From Solirubrobacter sp963736505 (GTDB lineage: Bacteria; Actinomycetota; Thermoleophilia; Solirubrobacterales; Solirubrobacteraceae), in assembly GCA_963736505.1 (NCBI GenBank), contig CAVTOZ010000005.1:822635-886634 (forward strand): 64,000 bases of DNA, given 5' to 3'. The notes beneath the pieces are model-generated. The model saw only the letters and a list, made by a program, of their open reading frames with translations. It was not told where the DNA came from and searched no databases. Made by a program: the position numbers and the translations under genes. Shown here piece by piece: positions 35,927-45,013 of this stretch; position 1 is the first letter of the stretch, and each line of letters begins with the position of its first letter.

Positions 35927-36577
35927 ATGACGCTGCGTCTCTACGACTACCCGGCCTCGTGCAACTGCTACAAGGCGCGGCTGCTGCTCGCGCAGCTCGG
36001 GCTCGCCTACGAGCGCGTCCCCGTCGACATCTTCGCCGGCGAGACGCTGACGCCCGAGTACGCGCGGATCAACCCCCAGCGCACGACGCCGGTGCTGGAG
36101 ACCGGCGACGGCCGCCACCTCACCGAGTCCAACGCGATCCTGCTGTACCTCGCCAAGGGCAGCGCCTATCTGCCCGAGGACGCGTTCGACCTGGCCTCGG
36201 TCGTCGGCTGGCTGATCTACGAGCAGACCGACGTCATCCCGATGATCGGCGGGCTGCGGTTCCGGCTGCTGACCGGGCGGCTCAAGCCGGATGAGCCCGA
36301 GGCGATCCGCCGCCGCGCCGGCGGCGCCAAGGTCCTCGCCGGCCTCGACGCGCACCTGCGCGGCCGGAGCTTCATGGTCGGCGACGGCTACACGATCGCG
36401 GACATCGCCATCTACGGCTACACGCATCTCGCCGGCGAGGCCGGGCTCGAGCTCGATCCGTTCCCGGCGGTCAAGGCGTGGATCGAGCGCGTGGAGCGCC
36501 AGCCGGGCTACGTCGAGGACGTCGAGCCCTACGGCGCCAACGCGGCCCCGGGCGCCGGCGCCTCGATCTACGACTGA
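35927..36577 (+). CDS. glutathione S-transferase-like protein
   Basis: 216 residues. The N-terminal thioredoxin-fold LRLYDYPASCNCYKARLLLAQLGL has Ser/Cys at the usual activating position. NPQRTTPVLETGDGRHLTESNAILLYLAKG is the thiol-binding cis-Pro/ES motif. The C-terminal helical domain includes GRSFMVGDGYTIADIAIYGYTHLA (N-capping box). Actinobacteria often lack glutathione, so the true thiol may differ. Overlaps the convergent kinase gene by 10 nt. Confidence 0.9.
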   Translation: MTLRLYDYPASCNCYKARLLLAQLGLAYERVPVDIFAGETLTPEYARINPQRTTPVLETGDGRHLTESNAILLYLAKGSAYLPEDAFDLASVVGWLIYEQTDVIPMIGGLRFRLLTGRLKPDEPEAIRRRAGGAKVLAGLDAHLRGRSFMVGDGYTIADIAIYGYTHLAGEAGLELDPFPAVKAWIERVERQPGYVEDVEPYGANAAPGAGASIYD

Positions 36578-37698
36578 GAGGTCTCGAGCGGGATCCGCGC
36601 GCCGACGCGGGTTCCCTCGCCCGGCGGGCTCGCGACCTCGAGGCTGCCGCCGAGGATCTGGACCCGATCGGCGAGACCGCGCAGGCCGGTGCCGGCGGCG
36701 GGGTCGGCTCCGCCGACGCCGTCGTCGGACACCTCGACGCAGAGCGAGCCGGCGTCGACCGCGACCCGCACCCGCGCCATGCCGGCCCGCGCGTAGCGGA
36801 CGACGTTGGTCAGCGCCTCGCAGACGACGAAGTAGGCCACGAGCGCGACGCGCTCGGGCACCGCCGAATCGGCCACATCGAGCGTCACCGGGACGGCGCA
36901 GCCCGCAACCAGCGATTCGAGGACGCCGGACAGCCCGCGCTCGGCGAGCGCCACGGGATACAGCCCGCGCGCGAGGTCGCGCAACTCGGCGTTCGCCGCC
37001 GACAGCTCCTGCGCGGCGAGCTCCAACGCGTCCCCTCCGCCCGCCCGGCGCGCGACGGTGAGGTAGTTCGCGACCGCCATCAGCCGCTGCTGCGCTCCGT
37101 CGTGCAGGTCGCGGCCGATACGCCGGCGCTCGGCGTCGGCGGCCTCGATCGCGCGCACGCGCGACTCGGCGAGCGCGGCGGCCTGGCGGCGGCGCTCCAG
37201 CTCGGCGGCCGCGCGGGAGGCGAAGATGCGCAGCGCGGCGACGTCCTCGTCGTCGGCCTGCATCGGCTCGGCGTCGAGCACCGCCATGTGGCCGAGGTGC
37301 GTCCCGTCGGCGGCGCGCAGGCAGACGGCGAGATAGCTCTCCAGGCCCATCTCGATCGCGACCGTGTCCTCGGGGTAGCGCCGGATCAGCGCGTCGGGGA
37401 TGGCGACGAACGCGTTCTCGACCGCGAGCGCGCACGGCGTGCCGTCGGTGTCGTACTCGAACGGCTCGTCCATGTACGCGCCGTCGTACCAGCCGGCGAC
37501 GACGCGCACGTGCGCCCCGTCCGGCCGCATCGCCTCGCCGACGAAGACGAGCTTCGCCCCGAAGGCCTCGGCGACGTTGCGTACGAGCACGCGCAGGAAC
37601 TCATCCCCGACCGCGCCCGCCGTGCCCTCGGCGATCGCGCGCAGCAGCTCGCGGCCGCGAAGGCGTGGGGCGCGATCGTGGACGGCCGCGGACATCAC
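36568..37698 (-). CDS. orphan NarL-type sensor histidine kinase with GAF domain
   Basis: 376 residues, no membrane segment. GAF domain about 18-165 (AFGAKLVFVGEAMRPDGAHVRVVAGWYDGAY), then a short coiled-coil, HisKA_3 with IGRDLHDGAQQRLM (His199) and HATPase_c with ALTNVVRYA, VSDDGVGGA and GTGLRGLADRVQILGG. It would autophosphorylate and pass phosphate to a NarL/LuxR-type regulator, none of which is adjacent. A cytoplasmic signal is expected. Confidence 0.92.
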   Translation of the reverse strand: MMSAAVHDRAPRLRGRELLRAIAEGTAGAVGDEFLRVLVRNVAEAFGAKLVFVGEAMRPDGAHVRVVAGWYDGAYMDEPFEYDTDGTPCALAVENAFVAIPDALIRRYPEDTVAIEMGLESYLAVCLRAADGTHLGHMAVLDAEPMQADDEDVAALRIFASRAAAELERRRQAAALAESRVRAIEAADAERRRIGRDLHDGAQQRLMAVANYLTVARRAGGGDALELAAQELSAANAELRDLARGLYPVALAERGLSGVLESLVAGCAVPVTLDVADSAVPERVALVAYFVVCEALTNVVRYARAGMARVRVAVDAGSLCVEVSDDGVGGADPAAGTGLRGLADRVQILGGSLEVASPPGEGTRVGARIPLETSQS

Positions 37699-37718
37699 CC
37701 CCGATCCTAGTCCGCACG

Positions 37719-37750
37719 GGCCGGTGGCGCGCCCGGGCGCGCCACCGGCC
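37719..37750 (-). terminator. 16-bp perfect palindrome after the LamG gene
   Basis: GGCCGGTGGCGCGCCC followed immediately by its reverse complement (37719-37750), 7 bp past the leftward stop at 37757. No T-tract follows. Its extreme stability supports a terminator that also insulates the kinase gene promoter on the left. Confidence 0.75.
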
Positions 37751-37756
37751 GTGCCG

Positions 37757-39964
37757 CTAGCCGAGCGGGGTGTTCATGTCCTTCTGGATCTGGACGGCGG
37801 TGAGCGCCTGGTTGTAGATCCGGACGTCGTCGAGCTGGCCCGCGAACCACTCGCCCCAGATGTTGTTGCCGCCGAGGCGCAGGGGTCCGTTGCCGGTGCG
37901 GAGGCCGCCGGTGCGTGTGGCGCTCGCCACCTGCGTGCCGTTGACGTAGAGGCGCAGCGTGGCGCCGTCATAGGTCGCCGCCAGGTGCGTCCATGCGCTG
38001 ACCGTCAGGACGGTCGGGCCCGTCGCCGAGCCGACGCTCCCGTTGGAGAACGCGTAGACGGCCGGCTTGGGCGAGAACGCGTAGAGCGCGTAGTCGAGAT
38101 CGTCGGTGTGCTCCTTGAGGATCGCCGTGCGCCAATCGGTCTTCTTGGTCGGGTTGATCCAGGCCTCGAGCGTCATGCCGCTGGTGAGGTGCAGGTCGGC
38201 CGCGTCGGCGATCGTGACCCAGTCGTTGGTCCCGTCGAACTTGAGCGCGTGGCCGTACTTGCCGGTCGTCGTCCAGGCGGCCTCGCGGATCGTGCCCGTG
38301 TGGCCCTTGCCGGTGACGTCCGTCAGCGTGGTGCCGCTGCCGTTCTCGAACGAGTAGGCGGCGACGGGGGCCGGGCCGGCCGGGGGCGTCGGCGTGGGCG
38401 TGGGCGTCGGCGTGGGAGTCGGAGTCGGCGTCGGAGTCGGCGTCGCCAGGGCGATCACGACCGTGCCCCGGACCGTCGTCGCGTGCCCGAGCACGTCCGT
38501 CGCCGTCACGCGCACCGTGTACGTCCCCGCGTCGGCGTACGCCGGTGCGACGGACACGCCGCTCGCCGTCGCGCCGTTGCCGAAGTCCCACACCGGCGGC
38601 CCGGCCAGCGAGCCCGGGTCGGCGACGTTGACGCTCATCGGCACCGCCGTCCCGGCATCCGCGGTCGCGGGCGCGTTCAGGGAGATGCCCGGCCCGTCGC
38701 CGTCGAAGGTCTGGATCGTCAGCGCGCCGCCGGTGATGGATGCGTCGACCGCGTCGCCCGCATCGTCGACCGCGACGTCGGAGGCGACGTTGCCCAGCGC
38801 GTGCGGTGCGCTCCACGGACCGGCGGCGTCGCCGACGATCGCCTCGCCGAACCAGGCCGACTTGATCGTGACGCCGACCCAGGATCCGACGGTGACGCCG
38901 TGCGGCCCGGCGGCGATGCGGGTGGAGTACGCGTCGACGAAGCTGAGGTGCGCGTCCGAGGCGGCCCCGCCGACGTGCTCCAGCGCGCTCCAGGAGCCTC
39001 CGGGCGTCAGGCGCGACGTGTGCATGTAGCTGCCGTCGGTGAACAGGACGGTCGCGACGCCGTCATCGTCCAGCGCGACCGCGGGAGCATCGGCGTACGG
39101 GCTCCCGGCGGAGATGCGCACGTCCGGGCCCCAGGCGCCTCCCGGCGCCCGGGTCGCGCCATGCACCGGATGGTTCGACAGCGACTGGTCCAGCCAGATG
39201 ACGACGGCGCGCCCGTCAGGCGCGACGTCGAGCGCCGGGCGCTCGGGCGCGGTCGCCGCGAATCCGGCGGGCGGACCCCAGGCGCCGCCCGCGGGCCGGT
39301 CGGCGTAGCCGATGCCGCCGCTCGTGATCCAGATCGCCGTCGCGGCGCCCGACGCGTCGATCGCCAGCCGCGGCGAGCTCCCGTCGCCGCCGGAGATCGT
39401 CGCCGGAGCCGACCACGAGCCACCCGCCGCGAGCTCGCTCGACTCGACGACGTTCGCGGTGCCGTTCTGACGCTGCCAGATCGCGACGGCGTCGCCGCCG
39501 GAGCTGATCGCGACGCTCGGCGCGTCGGTGATCTGGCCGGCCGCGGACAGGGTGACGGCGCCCGACCAGCTCCCGCCGGCAGGCCGCGTCGCCGCCTGGA
39601 TCCGGTAGCCCGCGCCGTCGCTGAGCCGCCACACGGCGACCGCGTCGCCGGACCCGTCGACCGCGACGTCGGCTTCGTCGGCCGTCTGGCCCGCGGGCGA
39701 CAGCTGGACTGGACCGGTGAGCGCTCCGCCCGCGTCGCGCACGCCCGCGCGCGCGACCGAGTCGGTCCACACGGCGGCGAGGCCGCCGCCCCCGGTCGCG
39801 ACCTGCGGGAGGCTGGAGTACGACGCGCCGCCGACCGTCACCGACTGCGGCGGCTGCCACGCGGCGCCCGCCGTGGACGCGAGCGATCCCATGCTGACCA
39901 GGCCGGCCGCACAGAGAAGCGCGCGGCTCGCGCCGCGGCGGGCGCGCCAGAGCGACTTCGACAT
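37757..39964 (-). CDS. secreted LamG/PKD-domain protein
   Basis: 735 residues from ATG 39964. Signal peptide SRALLCAAGLVSMGSLASTAGA. The N-terminal 400 residues are a propeller of sialidase-like repeats (GGSWSGAVTLSAAGQITDAPSVAISSGGDAVAIWQRQNG). A PKD domain follows (WDFGNGATASGVSVAPAYADAGTYTVRVTATDVLG), then a Thr-Pro linker, then a LamG/concanavalin domain (AAYSFENGSGTTLTDVTGKGHTG ... QLDDVRIYNQALTAVQI). Probably a surface carbohydrate-binding or adhesion protein. Function not known. Confidence 0.88.
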   Translation of the reverse strand: MSKSLWRARRGASRALLCAAGLVSMGSLASTAGAAWQPPQSVTVGGASYSSLPQVATGGGGLAAVWTDSVARAGVRDAGGALTGPVQLSPAGQTADEADVAVDGSGDAVAVWRLSDGAGYRIQAATRPAGGSWSGAVTLSAAGQITDAPSVAISSGGDAVAIWQRQNGTANVVESSELAAGGSWSAPATISGGDGSSPRLAIDASGAATAIWITSGGIGYADRPAGGAWGPPAGFAATAPERPALDVAPDGRAVVIWLDQSLSNHPVHGATRAPGGAWGPDVRISAGSPYADAPAVALDDDGVATVLFTDGSYMHTSRLTPGGSWSALEHVGGAASDAHLSFVDAYSTRIAAGPHGVTVGSWVGVTIKSAWFGEAIVGDAAGPWSAPHALGNVASDVAVDDAGDAVDASITGGALTIQTFDGDGPGISLNAPATADAGTAVPMSVNVADPGSLAGPPVWDFGNGATASGVSVAPAYADAGTYTVRVTATDVLGHATTVRGTVVIALATPTPTPTPTPTPTPTPTPTPPAGPAPVAAYSFENGSGTTLTDVTGKGHTGTIREAAWTTTGKYGHALKFDGTNDWVTIADAADLHLTSGMTLEAWINPTKKTDWRTAILKEHTDDLDYALYAFSPKPAVYAFSNGSVGSATGPTVLTVSAWTHLAATYDGATLRLYVNGTQVASATRTGGLRTGNGPLRLGGNNIWGEWFAGQLDDVRIYNQALTAVQIQKDMNTPLG
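38386..38446 (-). repeat. Thr-Pro coding micro-repeat
   Basis: About ten copies of a 6-bp unit (GTCGGC/GTGGGC/GTCGGA variants) encode (Thr-Pro)n, the linker between the PKD and LamG domains. Slippage-prone and unlikely to have a function other than a flexible, possibly glycosylated stalk. Confidence 0.75.
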
Positions 39965-40041
39965 GCCTAGGAACGACCGAACGGTGGACCTACTTGCACG
40001 CAGTGGAGTCGGGGTTTCGGATGATGTCTGCGCGCCATGTC

Positions 40042-40767
40042 TCACGCGTCGCGCAGCCGGAGGGCGAGGCCGCCGGCCAGCAGTGCCGCCGCCGCCCAGG
40101 CTGCGAGCACGCCGAGGCCGGCCCACGGGCCGATCGTGAGGCTGCGCAGGTCGGTGGTGGCCTGGATGTGGAGCCCCGCGGTCATCGGACCGAGCCGCTC
40201 CACGCGGCGCTGCCAGTGCGGGTTGGCCGCGAGCGCCGCGATGATCGGGAAGAGGTAGAGCAGGCCGAGGACGAGGCCGATCGCCACCGCCGGATCCCGC
40301 ACGGCGGCGGCGACTCCGAGCGCGAGCAGGGCGATCAGCCCGAGGTAGAGCACGGAGCCGAACGCGGCGCGCAGCACCGGTCCGTCGCCCAGCGAGGGCA
40401 GCAGCAGCCGGCCGGCCAGCAGCGATCCGAGCACGGCGACGACCGCCGCCACCAGGACCGGGACGGTGACGGCGGCCGCCTTGGCCGCCAGCACGGTGCC
40501 CCGGCGCGGGACCGCGGTGAGCGTGGTGTGGATCATGCCGGTGCTGTACTCGCCGCCGACCGCCAGCACGGCGAGCACCGCGACGACCGCCTGCCCGAAC
40601 TGGACGCCGGTGAGGCTGAGCTTGACCAGGTCGACGGGACAGGGGCAGCGCGTGGCGGCCGCCGCCGCGGCGCTCGCGGCGATCGTCAGCACGACCGTGG
40701 CGGCCAGCAGCCAGAGCGTCCCGGGCAGCGTGCGCTGCTTGGTCCACTCGGCGTGCAGCGCGCGCAT
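40042..40767 (-). CDS. ABC transporter permease (ABC-2 type)
   Basis: 241 residues, six membrane helices. N-terminal amphipathic ALHAEWTKQRTLPGTLWLL, then VGGEYSTGMIHTTLTAVPRRGTVLAAKAAA, the typical ABC-2/NosY-like second loop, and VLGLLYLFPIIAALA. ATG overlaps the TGA of the upstream permease. With the other permease and the ATPase it forms one exporter complex. Confidence 0.88.
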   Translation of the reverse strand: MRALHAEWTKQRTLPGTLWLLAATVVLTIAASAAAAAATRCPCPVDLVKLSLTGVQFGQAVVAVLAVLAVGGEYSTGMIHTTLTAVPRRGTVLAAKAAAVTVPVLVAAVVAVLGSLLAGRLLLPSLGDGPVLRAAFGSVLYLGLIALLALGVAAAVRDPAVAIGLVLGLLYLFPIIAALAANPHWQRRVERLGPMTAGLHIQATTDLRSLTIGPWAGLGVLAAWAAAALLAGGLALRLRDA

Positions 40768-42254
40768 CACGCGTCCCGCCGCCGCAGCACGACGAAGGCC
40801 ACGGCCATCGCCGCCGCGGCGTAGCCGCACAGCACGGCGAAGCCGGCCCACGGGGAGAGCGGGAAATAGTCCGGCGGCCCATACGCCGCCGCGACGTGCG
40901 CGTAGCGCGGGATGCTCTGCTGGATCGCGAAGCCGGCTGCCGGGGTCACCCGCAGCAGCCACTCGGCGGCGCCGACCGGGAGGACCGACGAGGTGCCCAG
41001 GATGTAGGGGAGCACGATGCCGACGATCACGGCGGCGATCGCGGCGGCGCTGCGCCGCAGGATCGCGCCGACCGCCAGCGCGAGCACGGCGGCGACGGCG
41101 AGCAGCGCCGCCATGCCGGCGACCACGCGCACCTCCGTGAACCCGCTCACGGGCAGCACGTACTGGCCTTCGGCGCGCGAGATCCGCACTCCGCCCACGA
41201 CCGCCACCGCCACCGCGGCCAGCCCTGCCAGGAACGCGGCCGCGCCGATCACGACCGCCTTGGCGGCCAGGACCCGTCCCCGGCGCGGGATCGCGAGCAG
41301 CGTCGTGCGGATCAGGCCGCGCCGGTACTCGGCGGTGATGAACATCGCCGCGACGACCACGATCACGATCAGGCCGGTGAAGACGCCGAGCAGGTGGCCC
41401 TCGATCGTCGCGGTCGGGCCGGCGCCGCCTCCGGGCACGAGCGGGGCGATGTCGCCGGTGCCGGTCACGCTGAACCGGTCGCCGTCGGCGCGGTACCCCT
41501 GGGTGGTTCGCGGCCCTGACGCGTCGCCCACGGCCCCGCCGCTCCAGCCCGCGCCCGCCCCGGACAGGCTCACGTGCTCGAACATGCCGGTGGCCAGGCT
41601 CGGGCCGCCGGTGGACGAGCTGCCGCCGAAGAACCGGTTCGTCTCCATGTGCGCCGGCGAGGCGGCGAACAGGCCGGCCTCGACGGTCGCGGGCAGCCCG
41701 GGCAGGTGGGCGGTGCCGGCCTTGGTCCAGTGTGTGCCGTCGGCCGAGCCGTAGCCGGTGATCGTGTCGCCGGAGCGCGTCAGCCGGAGCCAGCGCCCGG
41801 ACGCCGCCACGTCGTGGGTGTAGTCGAACTGCATCCGCACGCCGTGGCCGCCGGTGAGCATCATCGCCGCGTACGGCGACCCCGGCGACGTGCTCGCCTT
41901 GACCATGATCCCGGCCTTGGACCACGGCTCGATCCCGGCGTGCGCGTCGCCGCCCGGGCCGGAGAAGTAGCGGCCGCTGAGCGGCCCCACCGCGGCGGTG
42001 ATGCTGCCGTGCTCGGTCAGCGGCCGGTGGACGAAGTAGAAGCTGTCGGTCACGGCCTCCCCGTCCGGCCCCGTCGGCGGGGCGGGCCGGCAGGAGGCGC
42101 CGCTCTGCTCCCGGCCGTCGACGATGCAGTTGATCTGCGCGTGGCCCGCCGCGAACAGGCCGAACAGGTCCGTGAGCACGGCGGCGAGAGCCATCGCGAC
42201 GACCCAGCCGCGCAGCGTGCGGAACTTGGTCCACTCGGCATGGAGGGCGGTCAT
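40767..42254 (-). CDS. ABC transporter permease with a large extracytoplasmic lectin-like insertion
   Basis: 495 residues from ATG 42254. It begins like its sister permease (ALHAEWTKFRTLRGWVVAMAL), but between helix 1 (about 18-38) and helix 2 (about 265) holds some 220 residues of a DUF1349-like/concanavalin beta-sandwich (WSKAGIMVKASTSPGSPYAAMMLTGGHGVRMQF, GRWLRLTRSGDTITGYGSADGTHWTKAG, VEAGLFAASPAHMETN). The remaining helices carry ITAEYRRGLIRTTLLAIPRRGRVLAAKAVV. The insertion faces outward and could sense or bind a ligand. Coupled by ATGA to the ATPase gene. Confidence 0.88.
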   Translation of the reverse strand: MTALHAEWTKFRTLRGWVVAMALAAVLTDLFGLFAAGHAQINCIVDGREQSGASCRPAPPTGPDGEAVTDSFYFVHRPLTEHGSITAAVGPLSGRYFSGPGGDAHAGIEPWSKAGIMVKASTSPGSPYAAMMLTGGHGVRMQFDYTHDVAASGRWLRLTRSGDTITGYGSADGTHWTKAGTAHLPGLPATVEAGLFAASPAHMETNRFFGGSSSTGGPSLATGMFEHVSLSGAGAGWSGGAVGDASGPRTTQGYRADGDRFSVTGTGDIAPLVPGGGAGPTATIEGHLLGVFTGLIVIVVVAAMFITAEYRRGLIRTTLLAIPRRGRVLAAKAVVIGAAAFLAGLAAVAVAVVGGVRISRAEGQYVLPVSGFTEVRVVAGMAALLAVAAVLALAVGAILRRSAAAIAAVIVGIVLPYILGTSSVLPVGAAEWLLRVTPAAGFAIQQSIPRYAHVAAAYGPPDYFPLSPWAGFAVLCGYAAAAMAVAFVVLRRRDA

Positions 42255-43159
42255 CGGGCGTGGTACTCGACGGCGTCGCGGGTGAGCTCCAGGTAGGCGC
42301 GCTCCAGGCTCACGCGCTGCCCCGCGACCTCCGAGAAGGGCACGCCGGCGCCGCTCAGCACGGCGACGATCTCCGCCGCCGGCAGGCCGGACACGGTCAG
42401 CGCGTCCGCGCCGGCCGTCACGGACCCGCCCGCGCGCTCGAGCGCCGCCGTGGCGGCCGCCTCGGCGGTGGTGCGCAGCGTGACGCGGTCGCCCGCGGCG
42501 GCGGCGAGCAGGCCGGCCATGCTGGTGTCGGCGATCAGCTTGCCGCGGCCGACCACGAGCAGGTGGTCGGCGGTGTCCTGGAGCTCGCTCATCAGGTGGC
42601 TGGAGACCAGCACCGTGCGGCCCTCGCCGGCCAGCGAGCGGAGCAGATCGCGCATCCACACGATCCCCTCGGGGTCCATGCCGTTGAACGGCTCGTCGAA
42701 CATCAGCACCGGCGGGTCGGCGAGCACCGCCGCGGCGATGCCCAGGCGCTGGCGCATGCCGAGCGAGTAGCCGCCCGCCTTGCGCCGCGCTGCGGAGTCG
42801 AGACCGACCTGCCGGAGCACCTCGTCGACCCGCCGGCCGGTGAGGCCTTGGGAGTGCGCGAGCCACAGCAGGTGGTTGCGGGCGGTGCGGCCCGGCTGCA
42901 GCGCGCCGGGATCCAGCAGCGCGCCGACATGGCTCAACGGACGCTCCAGGCTCGCGTACGCGCGCCCGCCGACCAGCGCGGTGCCCTCGTCGGCCGCGTC
43001 GAGGCCGAGGATCACACGCATGGTCGTCGACTTCCCCGCTCCGTTCGGCCCGACGAAGCCGGTCACCCGCCCGGGCGACACCGTGAACGTCATCCCGTCC
43101 AGTGCCGTGGTCGGTCCGAAGCGCTTGCTCAGGCCGCTGACGTCGATGCTCGTTCCCAT
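42251..43159 (-). CDS. ABC transporter ATP-binding protein
   Basis: 302 residues. Walker A GPNGAGKST (37-45), Q-loop region, signature YSLGMRQRLGIA, Walker B VLMFDEPFNGMDPEG, H-loop SSHLMSEL. The C-terminal 90 residues are the DUF4162-like tail seen in drug/bacitracin-type exporters. First gene of an operon with two permeases. Divergent from a histidine kinase-response regulator pair, an arrangement common for peptide-antibiotic sensing and detoxification modules. Confidence 0.94.
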   Translation of the reverse strand: MGTSIDVSGLSKRFGPTTALDGMTFTVSPGRVTGFVGPNGAGKSTTMRVILGLDAADEGTALVGGRAYASLERPLSHVGALLDPGALQPGRTARNHLLWLAHSQGLTGRRVDEVLRQVGLDSAARRKAGGYSLGMRQRLGIAAAVLADPPVLMFDEPFNGMDPEGIVWMRDLLRSLAGEGRTVLVSSHLMSELQDTADHLLVVGRGKLIADTSMAGLLAAAAGDRVTLRTTAEAAATAALERAGGSVTAGADALTVSGLPAAEIVAVLSGAGVPFSEVAGQRVSLERAYLELTRDAVEYHAR

Positions 43160-43261
43160 TCCGCCGTCCTCTCGCTCGAAGCTGTGAGGGCCGGTTCTAC
43201 GGCGGCGCCCGTAACACGGGCCGAACGGCGGGCGTTATCCCGTTGTTAGGGCCGGTCGGGC

Positions 43262-44356
43262 ATGATGGCCACGATGCGGCGGACGGTGCGGATGCGGCTG
43301 ACGGCCCTGTACTGCGCCCTGTTCGTGGTCTCCGCCGTCGTGCTGCTGGCGATCACCAACGGCGTCGGGTCGACGTCCTCCGGCGTCTCCTCGCAGGTCG
43401 GCACAGGCTCGGCCCCGCCGGCCGTCGTGCACTCGTCGGTGTCGCACGGGTACCTGCTCGGGTCGCTGATCGCGCTCGGCGTGACGGCGCTGGCGTCGAT
43501 CGTGGTGGGCTGGGTCGCCGCGGGGCGGATCCTGCGCCCCTTGCGCACGATGACCGCCGCCACGCGCCGCATCTCCGCCGACAGCCTGCACGAGCGTCTC
43601 GCCATGACCGGCCCCGGCGACGAGTTGAAGGAGCTCTCCGACACGATCGACGCGCTGCTGGGACGGCTCGACGGCGCGTTCACCGCCCAGCGCCGCTTCG
43701 TCGCCAACGCCTCGCACGAGCTGCGCACCCCACTCGCCACGATCCGCGCGCTGGTCGACGTCGCGGTGGCCAAGCCCGGGCCGGTGCCGGCGCAGACGGT
43801 CGCGCTGGCCGGCGGGGTCCGCGCGGAGCTCGGCAAGGTCGACGAGCTGCTGGACGACCTGCTCGTGCTCGCCCGCTCCCAGCACGGCGCGCTGTCCGAG
43901 AGGGCGACGCTGTCGCTCGATCAGGTCGTCGACGCGGCCCTGGCGTCACGCGCCGACGCCATCGCCGCGCGGCATCTGACCGTGCAGCACATCCAGGGCG
44001 CCGCCTGGGTCCATGCGAGCACGCCGCTGTTGTGCCGGATGGTCGACAACCTGCTCGACAACGCGATCGGCCACAACGACGACGGCGGCTGGATCCGCGT
44101 GGTGACCGGCGCCGACGGGACGACGGCGCGGCTGATCGTCGAGAACGGCGGCGACGTCCTCGATCAGGCGCAGGTCGCCGGGTTGACGCAGCCGTTCCGC
44201 CGGCTCGCCGCCGACCGGACCGGCTCGGACCGCGGCGCGGGGCTGGGCCTCTCGATCGTCGCGTCGATCGCCGAGGCGCACGGCGGGACGCTCGATCTCC
44301 GCGCGCGCGACGGCGGCGGGCTCGAGGTCGCCGTCGCCCTGCCGGTGGCGGCATGA
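43262..44356 (+). CDS. membrane-bound sensor histidine kinase
   Basis: 364 residues. Two membrane helices (about 14-33 and 66-88) flank a short outer loop of about 32 residues. HAMP at about 89-140, HisKA with ASHELRTP (His152), then HATPase (N box NLLDNAIGHNDDG, G box DRGAGLGLSIVASIAEAHGG). The short sensor loop suggests that the partner transporter does the sensing, as in Bce-like modules. The stop overlaps the regulator ATG (ATGA). Confidence 0.93.
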   Translation: MMATMRRTVRMRLTALYCALFVVSAVVLLAITNGVGSTSSGVSSQVGTGSAPPAVVHSSVSHGYLLGSLIALGVTALASIVVGWVAAGRILRPLRTMTAATRRISADSLHERLAMTGPGDELKELSDTIDALLGRLDGAFTAQRRFVANASHELRTPLATIRALVDVAVAKPGPVPAQTVALAGGVRAELGKVDELLDDLLVLARSQHGALSERATLSLDQVVDAALASRADAIAARHLTVQHIQGAAWVHASTPLLCRMVDNLLDNAIGHNDDGGWIRVVTGADGTTARLIVENGGDVLDQAQVAGLTQPFRRLAADRTGSDRGAGLGLSIVASIAEAHGGTLDLRARDGGGLEVAVALPVAA

Positions 44357-45012
44357 GGGTCCTGGTCGTCGAGGACGCGCGGCCGCTCGCCGACGTCATC
44401 GCCGAAGGGCTGCGCGACCAGGCGATCGCGGCCGACATCGCCCGCGACGGGCTCGAAGCCGCGACCAAGCTCACCCTCACCAGCTACGACGTGGTCGTGC
44501 TCGACCGCGACCTGCCGGGCATCCACGGCGACGCCCTGTGCCAGATGATCACCGAGCGCTCGCAGCGGGCCATGGTGCTGATGCTCACCGCCGCCGGCGC
44601 GCCGGGCGACCGCGTCAGCGGACTCACCCTGGGCGCCGACGACTACCTCGCCAAGCCCTTCCACTTCCCTGAGCTCGTCCTGCGCATCCGCGCGCTCGCG
44701 CGCCGCCGGCCTGCCGCCGGAGCTCCGACCCTGCGCGCCGCCGGCATCGAGCTCGACACGCTGCGGCGCACCGTCACGCGCGATGGGAGGCTGCTCGACC
44801 TCTCGGTCAAGGAGTTCGCGCTGCTGGAGGCGCTGCTGCGCGCGAGCCCGGCGTACCTCAGCGCCGAGGAGCTGCTCGAACGGGTCTGGGACGAGCACGC
44901 CGACCCGTTCACCAACACCGTCGCCGTGACGGTCGGCCGCCTGCGGCGCAAGCTCGGCGAGCCGCCGGTCATCGCCACGACGCCGCGCGTCGGCTACCGC
45001 ATCGCCGCCTGA
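44353..45012 (+). CDS. OmpR/PhoB-type response regulator
   Basis: 219 residues. Receiver domain with acidic VVEDAR, the phosphoacceptor Asp51 in VVVLDRDLPG, Thr in MLTAAG and Lys in AKPF. C-terminal winged helix (LSVKEFALLEALLRASPAYLSAEELLERVWDEH ... NTVAVTVGRLRRKLG ... VGYRIA). Pairs with the upstream kinase and likely activates the divergent ABC operon. Confidence 0.95.
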   Translation: MRVLVVEDARPLADVIAEGLRDQAIAADIARDGLEAATKLTLTSYDVVVLDRDLPGIHGDALCQMITERSQRAMVLMLTAAGAPGDRVSGLTLGADDYLAKPFHFPELVLRIRALARRRPAAGAPTLRAAGIELDTLRRTVTRDGRLLDLSVKEFALLEALLRASPAYLSAEELLERVWDEHADPFTNTVAVTVGRLRRKLGEPPVIATTPRVGYRIAA

Positions 45013-45013
45013 G

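Noticed and set aside
38386..38446. Tandem short repeats resembling a CRISPR or VNTR regulatory array
   Set aside because: The 6-bp units stay in frame, encode Thr-Pro and have no spacers; it is a protein linker. No CRISPR array was seen anywhere in the window.
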